64,000 bases of DNA from an uncultured Prevotellaceae bacterium. GTDB taxonomy: Bacteria > Bacteroidota > Bacteroidia > Bacteroidales > Bacteroidaceae. Both the position numbers and the translations under genes were made by a program. Positions 56,170 to 64,000 of the stretch are shown piece by piece (within the stretch, counting starts at the first letter, position 1; every line of letters begins with the position of its first letter). The notes beneath the pieces were generated by a model. That model saw only the letters and a program-made list of their open reading frames with translations, was not told where the DNA came from and made no database searches. The DNA lies in contig OMXS01000016.1 of the NCBI GenBank assembly GCA_900315095.1, forward strand, positions 1 through 64,000, read 5' to 3'.

Positions 56170-57513
56170 TTAGATTAAATTGAACTGATGCAGGAAAATG
56201 ATAAAGATGGCGATGGGACACACGAACTTCACCAGTATCATAAGCACCTTCAAAAGGGGCACGCGCAAAGTGCCGCCATTGGTTATTTCGTCGATGATTG
56301 TCTGCTTCGGCATCACCCATCCTACATATATGCAGGTAAAGAATCCCCCTGCCGTGAGCAGGATATTTGCAGAGAGAAAATCAAAGAAATCGAACAGCGA
56401 CTTACCGAACAATTGCAACTGAGGCACGGCTCCGAGCGAGAGAGAGCACAACGCGCCTGTTATCATAGCAAAGAATGTTACGAGCCGTGCGGCACTCTTG
56501 CGTTTCATGCCGAACTCCTCCGACACAAATGCCGTGGGCGTCTCGTGCATAGAGATGATGGAAGTGAGAGCTGCAAGGACAAGCAGAAGATAGAAAACTA
56601 TACTTACCACATAACCTAGCCAAGGCACAGAGGCAAAGGCCTGCTGAAAGACATTGGGCAGAGTGATAAATATGAGCGAAGGGCCGCTGTCTGCCTCGAT
56701 GCCCACAGAAAATGCGGCAGGAAAGATGAGGAGTCCGCTGAGTATTGCCACAAGGGTGTCGATTCCTGCTATCTGGAACGCAGAGCGCGTGAGATTGACA
56801 TGCTTTCCGAAATAACTGGCGTAGGTGCAGAGGCAAGCCATGCCTACCGACAAAGAAAAGAACGCCTGTCCAAGTGCCTCAAGTAAAGTGTTGTGAGTAA
56901 CCTTGGAAAAATCGGGACGCAAAAGGAACTCCACACCTTTCATCGCTCCAGGAAGCATGAGAGAGCAAACGACAAGCACCAGAAGCAAGACAAAGAGTAT
57001 AGGCATCATCAGTTTTGACGCCCTTTCAATGCCGTGCTGCACGCCGTGAATGATGACATAGTGAGTGACTACCATGAACACCATAGTCCACATGATGGGT
57101 TTCACAGGGTCATTAGAAAACTCAGCAAAGTATTCCTTGAAGAATTCGGCATTACCGCTGAGATGACCGACAATAGAGGCAAAGGCATACTGCAACGTCC
57201 ATCCAGCCACAACACTGTAGAACCCCATGATGATGAAACCGGTGAAGACTCCCATATAGCCCACCATCTTCCAAGGCATGCCGCCGTATGCACGCGAAGC
57301 ATTTGCCTGAGCGCGACGACCAATAACGAACTCGCACAGCATGGCAGGAACACCGAGCAAAAAGATGCAACAGAGATATATGATGATAAATGCGGCACCA
57401 CCATTCTCTCCAGCCTCATAAGGAAAGCGCCAGATGTTACCCAAACCTACCGCAGAACCTGCAGTGGCAAGGATTATACCTATCTTTGATGCGAAATTGC
57501 CGCGTTCTGACAT
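56170..57513 (-). CDS. Neurotransmitter:sodium symporter family transporter
   Basis: The 447-residue protein has about eleven membrane helices. It starts NFASKIGIILATAGSAVGLG, then NIWRFPYEAGENGGAAF, the TM1 sodium-site region of NSS proteins. In bacteria these carry amino acids, often tryptophan or tyrosine, together with Na+. It follows a close paralogue by 18 bp (57532-58893); the two are a tandem duplication that has diverged. Confidence 0.92.
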   Translation of the reverse strand: MSERGNFASKIGIILATAGSAVGLGNIWRFPYEAGENGGAAFIIIYLCCIFLLGVPAMLCEFVIGRRAQANASRAYGGMPWKMVGYMGVFTGFIIMGFYSVVAGWTLQYAFASIVGHLSGNAEFFKEYFAEFSNDPVKPIMWTMVFMVVTHYVIIHGVQHGIERASKLMMPILFVLLLVLVVCSLMLPGAMKGVEFLLRPDFSKVTHNTLLEALGQAFFSLSVGMACLCTYASYFGKHVNLTRSAFQIAGIDTLVAILSGLLIFPAAFSVGIEADSGPSLIFITLPNVFQQAFASVPWLGYVVSIVFYLLLVLAALTSIISMHETPTAFVSEEFGMKRKSAARLVTFFAMITGALCSLSLGAVPQLQLFGKSLFDFFDFLSANILLTAGGFFTCIYVGWVMPKQTIIDEITNGGTLRVPLLKVLMILVKFVCPIAIFIIFLHQFNLI

Positions 57514-57531
57514 TACACTATGATGTTTGAA

Positions 57532-58893
57532 TTATACAAGTCCGAACTGATGCAAGAAGATAAAGACCACCAGTACAGGACATATGTATTTCAGTAGGAA
57601 AATGACCGTGTGGAAGTGCGGAGTGCGCAGAGTGCCCCAGTTGCTCAGTTCGTCACGCACAATCTTATGGTCGACATACCATCCCACAAATAGACATGTG
57701 AAGAAACCGCCTACCGTGAGACATATATTAGCAGTGAACCAGTCGAAAAGGTCGAAGAGCGACATGCCAAAAGCCTGAAGCCACTCTCTGCCGCCAAGAG
57801 ACAACGAACAGAGGGCACCAACAACAATACAACCCACCGACACCATTACCGCAGCTCGCTTACGGCCCACCTTAAGCTCCTCAGAAAGGAAGCTCGTGCA
57901 CACCTCATGTAGAGAGATATTGCTAGTAAGGGCGGCAATAGAAAGCAACAGATAGAACGCTACACTGACAATATATCCCAGCCACGGAATGGAACCGAAT
58001 GCCTGCTCAAAAACATTAGGCAGAGTGATGAATATGAGCGATGGTCCTGAGTCGGGATTGACACCGACAGAAAGTGCCGCAGGGAAGATGAGCAGGCCAG
58101 CAAGTATTGCCACAACAGTATCTATTGCAGCTATTTGCATTGCCGAATTAGTGAGGTTTGTCTCACGCTTAAAATAACTGGCGTAGGTACATATGCAACC
58201 CATCGCTATGCTGAGCGAATAGAAAGACTGCCCAAGAGCCTCTATGAAAGTGCTGTGGTTTACCTTTGAAAAGTCTGGTTTGAACAGGAACTCTATACCT
58301 TTGGCCGACCCCGGTAGTGTGACAGCACATATAACAAGTACCAAAAGAAGTATGAAAAGCACAGGCATCATTACCTTTGAGGCTCGTTCGATGCCCTTCT
58401 GCACTCCGTGAACAATGACAAAATGTGTCATGCCCACAAGAAGAATCATCCATATTATGGGCTTTATAGGATTGCTGGAAAAGTCAGCAAAATACTGCTT
58501 AAAATACTCTGGTGTGCCATGCATTTTACCTGTCAGCGAGGCAAACATATACTCGAGAGTCCATCCTGCTACTACACCATAGTATCCGATGATAAGTGCT
58601 GCGGTGAGAACACCAAGATAGCCGACATATTTCCATGCCTTGCCATTGGCAAGAATAGTGTATGCACGAGCTGTGTTTGCCTGGGCATGACGACCAATGA
58701 TGAACTCACAAAGCATCACTGGAAGTCCCATAAGCAAAATACACCCTATATATATAATAATGAAAGCGGCACCACCGTTTTGACCGCAGATGTATGGGAA
58801 ACGCCAGATGTTGCCCAAGCCAACGGCTCCGCCAGCAGTGGCAAGTATCACACCAAGTTTCGATCCGAAATTACCTCGTTCCTGATTTGACAT
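57532..58893 (-). CDS. Neurotransmitter:sodium symporter family transporter, paralogue
   Basis: From the Met at 58893 (MSNQERGNFGSKLGVILATA) the protein is 453 residues with the NSS motif VGLGNIWRFPYICGQNGGAAF. Helix pattern and loops match the downstream paralogue closely. The longer frame to 58971 crosses the promoter region, where TAATTTTG (58933-58926, minus) is a likely -7 box. Substrate unknown; an amino acid is expected. Confidence 0.92.
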   Translation of the reverse strand: MSNQERGNFGSKLGVILATAGGAVGLGNIWRFPYICGQNGGAAFIIIYIGCILLMGLPVMLCEFIIGRHAQANTARAYTILANGKAWKYVGYLGVLTAALIIGYYGVVAGWTLEYMFASLTGKMHGTPEYFKQYFADFSSNPIKPIIWMILLVGMTHFVIVHGVQKGIERASKVMMPVLFILLLVLVICAVTLPGSAKGIEFLFKPDFSKVNHSTFIEALGQSFYSLSIAMGCICTYASYFKRETNLTNSAMQIAAIDTVVAILAGLLIFPAALSVGVNPDSGPSLIFITLPNVFEQAFGSIPWLGYIVSVAFYLLLSIAALTSNISLHEVCTSFLSEELKVGRKRAAVMVSVGCIVVGALCSLSLGGREWLQAFGMSLFDLFDWFTANICLTVGGFFTCLFVGWYVDHKIVRDELSNWGTLRTPHFHTVIFLLKYICPVLVVFIFLHQFGLV

Positions 58894-58991
58894 GTTTTTT
58901 ACAAACTTTCTGTTAGTATCGGGTGCAAAATTATAAAAAAAATAGTACTTTTGCATCAAAATCAGAAGCAAAAGTGACTAATTACGTTCAA

Positions 58992-59381
58992 ATGATAAAA
59001 AAATACCCGATATCGTGGTTGTTAATCGTCACGATATGGGTGTTGTGCTTCATCGATGTTCCCGAGACACCGCTCGACAATGTGTCACTTATCGACAAGT
59101 GGGTTCATATTGTCATGTATGGCGGTACTTGCTCGGTGATATGGCTTGAGTATTTGCTCAAGCACAAGAAATTATCACCATCGAAACTGCTTATCTTCGC
59201 TGTTATTGCACCTATTGCTATGAGCGGAGTTATAGAATTGCTGCAGGCATACTGCACCGGTGGACGTCGCAGTGGTGACTGGATGGACTTCGCCGCCAAT
59301 ACGGTGGGAGTCATTCTTGGCGCTGGTGTCGGAATTCTTCTGGCATGGTGGCGCGCCAAAGCAGGTAAGGCCTCTGTCTAA
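58992..59381 (+). CDS. VanZ-like membrane protein
   Basis: From the Met at 58992 (MIKKYPISWLLIVTIWVLCF) the protein is 129 residues with three or four membrane helices and the VanZ signature pieces DKWVHIVMYGGT, IELLQAYCTGGRRSGDWMDF and AANTVGVILGA. VanZ-like proteins have unknown roles outside teicoplanin resistance. A -7 box TACTTTTG is at 58946-58953. Its 3' end overlaps the convergent CYTH gene by 71 bp. Confidence 0.86.
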   Translation: MIKKYPISWLLIVTIWVLCFIDVPETPLDNVSLIDKWVHIVMYGGTCSVIWLEYLLKHKKLSPSKLLIFAVIAPIAMSGVIELLQAYCTGGRRSGDWMDFAANTVGVILGAGVGILLAWWRAKAGKASV

Positions 59382-59826
59382 GGTAGGAGTTATAAAACCG
59401 TCTGTCGCCAGTCACTTCAGGACCGATGAAATCTGGTTTCTCGAATGCCTCGTTCTCATCGCCCAGTTCCACCTCGGCAAACACCAGTCCTTCGTTGTTG
59501 CCATAGAACTCATCAACCTCGAAAACATGCCCTTTGAAAGGCACGAGATACCGGCGTTTCTCCACAACCCCAGGTTCGCATATCTCCATGAGATGTTCCG
59601 CCTCGTCAAGGGTTATTTCCTTCTCAAACTCATAACGAGAGAGTCCGCCGTTCTTTGAAGGCCCCTTTATGGTGAGGTATCCACGGTCATCACGAACCCT
59701 CACTCTGACAGTGCGCCCTCCCCCACTTAGGATGTAACCCTGCTTAATGAGGCTGCTTGACTCTGCCTGCTGTTTGAATCCATCACCTTTAACAAGGAAC
59801 TTGCGCTCTATCTCAAATCCACTCAT
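59311..59826 (-). CDS. CYTH domain protein (triphosphatase-like)
   Basis: The 171-residue protein has the defining EIERKFLV (ExExK) at residues 4-11, then RVRVRDDRGYLTIKG, YEFEKEI and FAEVELGDENE, which build the triphosphate tunnel. CYTH enzymes hydrolyse inorganic triphosphate or thiamine triphosphate; the substrate cannot be told from sequence. The C-terminal 24 codons overlap the VanZ gene on the other strand. It follows the small membrane protein and prfB on the minus strand. Confidence 0.9.
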   Translation of the reverse strand: MSGFEIERKFLVKGDGFKQQAESSSLIKQGYILSGGGRTVRVRVRDDRGYLTIKGPSKNGGLSRYEFEKEITLDEAEHLMEICEPGVVEKRRYLVPFKGHVFEVDEFYGNNEGLVFAEVELGDENEAFEKPDFIGPEVTGDRRFYNSYLRQRPYLLWRATMPEEFRHQRQE

Positions 59827-59959
59827 GGCAAATAATTATATGAATGTGGAATTAAGAGTTGTCGTCATTAGCAATTAACAATGAATAATTTAAATTTATG
59901 AATTGTTCATTGTCACAGCAATAACACAACATTCTTTATTCCACATTCGTAATTTACAA

Positions 59960-60100
59960 TTAACTGAAAGCAGCAACATAAATAAGGGCTAAAATGGCAA
60001 CGAGCACGAAAGCCCCGAATATCCATTTCACCACTGTCTGTGCCTGTTTCTCTTGCTTCGCCTCACGGGCAGCACGCTGTTTTTTTCTTTTCTGGCTCAT
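59960..60100 (-). CDS. Small single-span membrane protein
   Basis: The 46-residue frame reads MSQKRKKQRAAREAKQEKQA, then QTVVKWIFGAFVLVAILALI and YVAAFS. A highly basic N-terminus with heptad-like spacing precedes one hydrophobic helix, so the N-terminus should stay in the cytoplasm. I do not recognise a family. It lies 49 bp after prfB in the same direction, and the codon pattern looks real, which supports a genuine gene. Confidence 0.6.
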   Translation of the reverse strand: MSQKRKKQRAAREAKQEKQAQTVVKWIFGAFVLVAILALIYVAAFS

Positions 60101-60149
60101 AATTATTATCTTTTTAAGGTTTTATATTATTACTTGTTTGTTTCACTTT

Positions 60150-61271
60150 TTATTCCTCGTCGGTCACGGGGAACTCCATGAGGTATGCCTTGATGAATTC
60201 GTCTATCTTTCCATCCATCACACCATCGACATCAGATGTTTGATAGTTGGTGCGGTGATCTTTCACGCGGCGGTCATCGAAGACATAACTGCGGATTTGC
60301 GAGCCCCACTCTATCTTCTTCTTACCGGCCTCTATCTTCGCCTGTGCCTCCAGTCTTTTCTTCATGGCACGGTCGTATAGTTGTGACTTTAGGAGCAACA
60401 AAGCTTTCTCCTTGTTCTTCGGCTGGTCACGCGTCTCGGTGTTCTCAATGAGTATTTCCTCTTCTTCACCAGTGTCAGGGTCGGTGTACCAATAGCGTAG
60501 GCGCACTCCCGACTCCACCTTATTGACGTTCTGACCGCCAGCACCACTGCTTCGGAAGGTGTCCCAAGAGAGTTTTGCAGGATCTACATACACCTCGATA
60601 GTATCATCGACGAGTGGCGACACAAAAACAGATGCGAATGAAGTCATACGCTTGCCCTGTGCATTGAAAGGAGATACACGCACCAAACGGTGAACTCCAT
60701 TCTCGCTTTTCAAGTATCCATAAGCATACTCGCCACCCTCAATCTCCATCGTTACACTTTTGATGCCCGCTTCGTCGCCATCTTGAAGGTTCGAGATGCT
60801 TACCTTATAACCATGAGCCTCTGCCCAACGCATGTACATTCGCATGAGCATCGAAGCCCAGTCCTGACTCTCGGTACCGCCTGCACCAGAGTTTATCTTC
60901 AACACGCAGTCCATCGGGTCTTCCTTCTGGCGCAGCATGTTCTTAAGTTCCAGTTCCTCGATAGCGGCAATCGCCTTAGCATAGTCCTCATCTACCTCCT
61001 CCTCTGTCACCATATCCTCATGGTAGAAATCAAATGCCAACTGCAGTTCGTCGGCCATCTGGCGCACCTGCTTATAGCCATCTATCCATCGTTTGATATC
61101 TTTCACCTTCTTCATCTGCACCTGCGCGCGTTTCGGGTCATCCCAGAAGTCTGGTGCCTGCGTGCGCAGTTCTTCCTCCTCATATTCCATCTTCTTGCGG
61201 TCGATGTCCAAATATTTGTTCAGGTCATCGGCACGCTGCAACACATCTTTCAGTTGTTCTGCTGTTATCAT
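60150..61271 (-). CDS. prfB: Peptide chain release factor 2
   Basis: RF2 reads UGA and UAA. The 373 residues include the SPF anticodon-mimic region in VRVSPFNAQGKR and the catalytic GGQ in GAGGQNVNKVESGVR. The well-known programmed +1 frameshift near codon 25 is absent: the site reads KYLDID in one frame (AAATATTTGGACATC), without an in-frame UGA. The gene is therefore not self-regulated in that way. It begins 11 bp after the acyl-CoA synthetase stop. Confidence 0.97.
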   Translation of the reverse strand: MITAEQLKDVLQRADDLNKYLDIDRKKMEYEEEELRTQAPDFWDDPKRAQVQMKKVKDIKRWIDGYKQVRQMADELQLAFDFYHEDMVTEEEVDEDYAKAIAAIEELELKNMLRQKEDPMDCVLKINSGAGGTESQDWASMLMRMYMRWAEAHGYKVSISNLQDGDEAGIKSVTMEIEGGEYAYGYLKSENGVHRLVRVSPFNAQGKRMTSFASVFVSPLVDDTIEVYVDPAKLSWDTFRSSGAGGQNVNKVESGVRLRYWYTDPDTGEEEEILIENTETRDQPKNKEKALLLLKSQLYDRAMKKRLEAQAKIEAGKKKIEWGSQIRSYVFDDRRVKDHRTNYQTSDVDGVMDGKIDEFIKAYLMEFPVTDEE

Positions 61272-61282
61272 AATTGTGGGTT

Positions 61283-63091
61283 TTACTCCTCGTACATCTT
61301 TTCTATCTCTGCGGCATAGTTCTTGTTGAGCACGCGGCGCTTTATCTTCAGCGTGTTTGTAAGTTCTCCCGCCTCCATCGTGAAGTTATGAGGAATCAGC
61401 GTGAAGCGCTTTATCTGCTCATAACTTGCCAACTGCTGCTGCAGGGTGTCTATGCGTTCTTTCAACATGGCCATGATTTGCGGGTTCTGACATAAATCCT
61501 CTCGTTTGCGGAAAGGAATGTCATTCTCTCTGGCATACTCCTCAAGCAGCACAAAGTCGGGCACTATCAGCGCTGAGACAAACTTGCGCTGGTCGGCGAT
61601 AACTGCTATCTGGTCGACAAATTTATCTACAAGCAACTTCGACTCAATCATCTGAGGCGCAATGTACTTGCCGTTAGATGTCTTGTAGAGTTCCTTGATG
61701 CGCTCCTTCAGGAACAACTCACCGTCCTTGAGATATCCCGCATCTCCTGTTTTAAAGAAACCGTCTTCAGTAAACGACTCCTTGTTCAGCGCATCGCGTT
61801 TATAATATCCCTTTGTGATAGTTGGACCTTTAAGCAATATCTCATCATTCTCTCCTATCTTTATCTGCAGACCGCCGATAGGTCTTCCCACGCTGCCAAT
61901 GGTGTAAGGCTCGCCCTTATGGTCATTAGACACAGTGGCAAGGCTCTCTGTCAAACCGTAACCCACCATCATTCCGATGCCGATAGAATGGACAAACTCT
62001 TCAACCTCTGTGCTCACGTATGAACCTGCAGTAGGGAAGAAATTGGCATTCTCAAGCCCCAACTGCTTGCGCACGAGTGAGAACACCGTTCTGTCATACA
62101 TCTTGTATTTAGTTGTCAATACGAGCGACGGTCGTTTTCCGCGACTTAGGCATTCTATATTATATTTTCTGCCCACTGCCAGCGCTTGCTTGAACAAGCG
62201 ACGTTTGAAGGCACTCGACGATTCAATGCGCTCGCGCACTCCTATATATACCTTCTCCCAAAAGCGCGGAACAGCACTCATGCACGTTGGATGCGTCTCA
62301 CGCATAGACTGTTGCACTTCCTTAGGATAAGTGTTCACGATAATTGTGGCACCTTGAGTGAGACTATAGAAATCCCATGCGCGTTCAAAAATATGAGTAA
62401 GCGGAAGGAACATCATCACGCGGTCTTTCTCTCCGACAGGCACAGCATGACTGTTGGCCTCAAAGGCTGCAGAGAACTGTCCATGTGTAAGCATCACTCC
62501 CTTCGAGTCGCCTGTGGTGCCGCTGGTGTATAGAATGTTGGCGAGGTCGTCATTATTGGCCTGTTTGTAGAGGTTCTCCACCTCTGTTTGCCGTGGGTTG
62601 TTCTCGCCCAGTTTCAAGAAGTCATCAAAATAAATGGCGTTAGCGTCATGCTGCTTCATGCGCACCGAACGATCGAAAACAATTATCCTCTCCAGTGTGG
62701 GACACAACGGAAGAACTCGCTGAGCCTTATCATACTGTTCTTGCTCACCAACAAAAAGGAAGCGAATCTGAGCATCGCTGACTATATACTGTATCTGTTG
62801 CTCACTGCTTGTGGCATAGAACGGTACCGTAACAGCACGAATTCCAAAAGCGCCGAAGTCGGTGAAGAGATACTGCACACAGTTCTGGGCAAAGACGCCA
62901 ACATTCTCTTGTACACCGATGCCGAGATTTAGCATGGCGTTAGACACCTGACTCACTGCCTTGGAAAAATTAATCCATGACAAATTTTTCCACTTCAGAC
63001 TGCCGAAATCGCGATAAATGAGCACTGTCTTATCGCCGTATTTCTTAGCCTGCTGGTGTATAAGCACCGAAAGATGACATTTTGTCTGCAT
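61283..63091 (-). CDS. Long-chain fatty acid--CoA ligase (AMP-binding)
   Basis: From the Met at 63091 the protein is 602 residues of the ANL superfamily. The ATP motif is ILYTSGTTGDSKGVMLTHGQ, followed by YGLTESLATVS, FKTGDAGYLKDGELFLKERI and GKYIAPQMIES. It activates fatty acids to acyl-CoA with ATP at the cytoplasmic membrane. The frame to 63133 has extra N-terminal residues that overlap the promoter region. It heads a minus-strand run with prfB. Confidence 0.92.
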   Translation of the reverse strand: MQTKCHLSVLIHQQAKKYGDKTVLIYRDFGSLKWKNLSWINFSKAVSQVSNAMLNLGIGVQENVGVFAQNCVQYLFTDFGAFGIRAVTVPFYATSSEQQIQYIVSDAQIRFLFVGEQEQYDKAQRVLPLCPTLERIIVFDRSVRMKQHDANAIYFDDFLKLGENNPRQTEVENLYKQANNDDLANILYTSGTTGDSKGVMLTHGQFSAAFEANSHAVPVGEKDRVMMFLPLTHIFERAWDFYSLTQGATIIVNTYPKEVQQSMRETHPTCMSAVPRFWEKVYIGVRERIESSSAFKRRLFKQALAVGRKYNIECLSRGKRPSLVLTTKYKMYDRTVFSLVRKQLGLENANFFPTAGSYVSTEVEEFVHSIGIGMMVGYGLTESLATVSNDHKGEPYTIGSVGRPIGGLQIKIGENDEILLKGPTITKGYYKRDALNKESFTEDGFFKTGDAGYLKDGELFLKERIKELYKTSNGKYIAPQMIESKLLVDKFVDQIAVIADQRKFVSALIVPDFVLLEEYARENDIPFRKREDLCQNPQIMAMLKERIDTLQQQLASYEQIKRFTLIPHNFTMEAGELTNTLKIKRRVLNKNYAAEIEKMYEE

Positions 63092-63130
63092 AAGATTACT
63101 CCTTATTCTTGGTTCATTCCTCTCACTTTG

Positions 63131-63161
63131 CAAAAGTAAAAAGAAATTGTGAAAAATGCAA
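63131..63161 (-). promoter_or_regulatory. Promoter of the acyl-CoA synthetase gene
   Basis: On the minus strand TTG (63161-63159), a 20-bp spacer and TACTTTTG (63138-63131) lie 40 bp before the start at 63091. The divergent -7 box TATCTTTG at 63192-63199 serves the deacylase gene. Confidence 0.6.
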
Positions 63162-63270
63162 AATATTAATCGTGAAAAACCATATTTTCATTATCTTTGC
63201 AGCAGAAAGCAAATTTAATCTTAAAAGAACGCCCATAACAAGGGACAAGAACAATTATATTCAGAGTGCC

Positions 63271-64000
63271 ATGAACAGGGAAGAATACGTGAAAAATGCA
63301 GTTTCACTGCTGGAAAAACTGATTGCCACACCATCGGTAAGCAGAGAAGAAAACCGTGCAGCCGACCTTATGGAGGAAGAACTGAGACAATACGGCTTCA
63401 AAACGATGCGAGATGCCAACAATGTATGGGCGATGGCAAAGGATGTGGACACACAAAAACCGACGCTTTTGCTCAATGCCCATCTTGACACAGTAAAGCC
63501 TGTGTCATCATGGACACTCAACCCTTATCACCCCGATATCGTTGATGACAAACTCTACGGGTTGGGAAGCAACGACTGCGGCGGAGGACTGGTGTCACTT
63601 CTTCAGGCCTTTCGCTTTCTTACAAGCCATGAACAACCATACAATCTCATATATCTTGCTACCGCAGAGGAGGAGGTGACAGGTGCAAACGGTATGCGAC
63701 GTGTTTTGCCGAAACTACCTAAAATCGACGTTGCCATCGTGGGAGAACCTACAGGAATGCAGCCAGCAATAGCAGAGAAGGGGCTAATGGTGCTCGACAT
63801 CATAAGCCGCGGGCAGTCGGGACATGCTGCACGAGGCGAAGGAGTGAACGCTATTTATGAAGCAATGGAAGACCTAAACTGGCTCTGCACGCATAAGTTC
63901 AAGAAGGTTAGTCCACTACTCGGGCCCACATTGATGAATGTCACGATGATAAATGCCGGTACACAACACAACGTGGTGCCCGACGAGTGTCACATAGTGG
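63271..64000 (+). CDS. M20 family deacylase, acetylornithine deacetylase-like (truncated by window end)
   Basis: The 243 visible residues start MNREEYVKNAVSLLEKLIAT, with metal-site motifs LLLNAHLDTVKP, GLGSNDCGGGLVSLLQAF and YLATAEEEVTGANGM, then VGEPTG and the dimerisation domain SGHAARGEGVNAI. In Bacteroidetes this type fits ArgE, which releases ornithine from its N-acyl form; succinyl-diaminopimelate desuccinylase is the alternative. No other arg gene is in view. The gene runs off the right edge without a stop. Confidence 0.85.
   Translation, partial: MNREEYVKNAVSLLEKLIATPSVSREENRAADLMEEELRQYGFKTMRDANNVWAMAKDVDTQKPTLLLNAHLDTVKPVSSWTLNPYHPDIVDDKLYGLGSNDCGGGLVSLLQAFRFLTSHEQPYNLIYLATAEEEVTGANGMRRVLPKLPKIDVAIVGEPTGMQPAIAEKGLMVLDIISRGQSGHAARGEGVNAIYEAMEDLNWLCTHKFKKVSPLLGPTLMNVTMINAGTQHNVVPDECHIV

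Noticed and set aside
61190-61215. Programmed frameshift site in prfB
   Set aside because: No in-frame stop is present and the frame is continuous from the ATG at 61271.

Overview
The window is a Bacteroidales chromosome segment, most like Prevotella or a close relative. The evidence is direct: nearly all promoters carry the Bacteroidetes -7 box TAnnTTTG, starts lack Shine-Dalgarno motifs, and the gene content is typical of the group (secreted glycoside hydrolases, a BspA-type leucine-rich protein, NigD-like lipoprotein, GxxExxY and four-helix-bundle genes, paired Na+/amino-acid symporters). Protein-level resemblance was judged from memory of the families; no search was run.

Layout. 1-97 is the end of an IS3-type element. 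464-3202 holds the divergent threonine-degradation pair kbl and tdh. 4799-14465 is a run of exported glycoside hydrolases (a GH29/GH43 chimera, GH2, GH127/146-like, GH2). 14701-17038 is a vitamin B6 unit: a degenerate ThiD-like kinase fused to an AraC DNA-binding domain, then pdxS and pdxT. 17279-22295 adds GH31 and GH3 enzymes. Together the hydrolases could strip fucose, galactose, arabinose, xylose and glucose from a hemicellulose such as xyloglucan, but no SusC/SusD pair is in view. 22296-24168 is a DUF4143 ATPase gene embedded in three different arrays of 22-23 bp repeats. 24167-30034 has DUF554, RadC, a secreted protein, a glycosyltransferase, a four-helix-bundle gene and efp. 30645-32438 pairs a lipoprotein serpin with a secreted protein made of six 20-residue repeats.

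32675-37772 is a housekeeping block (rpmH, PASTA protein, RluD-type synthase, ddl, acyltransferase, NigD-like lipoprotein). 38036-40868 is pta-ackA, in which ackA is broken by an internal deletion and a GxxExxY gene sits between the two. 40948-45866 has a diadenylate cyclase, folP, murF, a DUF59 protein, a second four-helix-bundle gene and an LpxH-like hydrolase. Two tRNAs follow (Pro-CGG, Phe-GAA), then a repeat-rich gap, a small acidic protein and a 1197-residue leucine-rich surface protein. 52031-53696 is a GYF-CD225 pair with a DUF2752 protein. The rest holds a ComEA-like protein, KDG kinase, two NSS symporters, VanZ, CYTH, a small membrane protein, prfB, acyl-CoA synthetase and a truncated M20 deacylase at the right edge.

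Most striking are: (1) the pseudokinase-AraC regulator in front of pdxST; (2) 22-23 bp palindromic repeat arrays, concentrated around the DUF4143 ATPase; (3) three small-gene cassettes (two four-helix-bundle, one GxxExxY), each bounded by its own imperfect inverted repeats and filling an intergenic gap; (4) two genes remodelled by apparent internal deletions (GH29/GH43, ackA); and (5) a MITE-like family with AT-rich terminal repeats.
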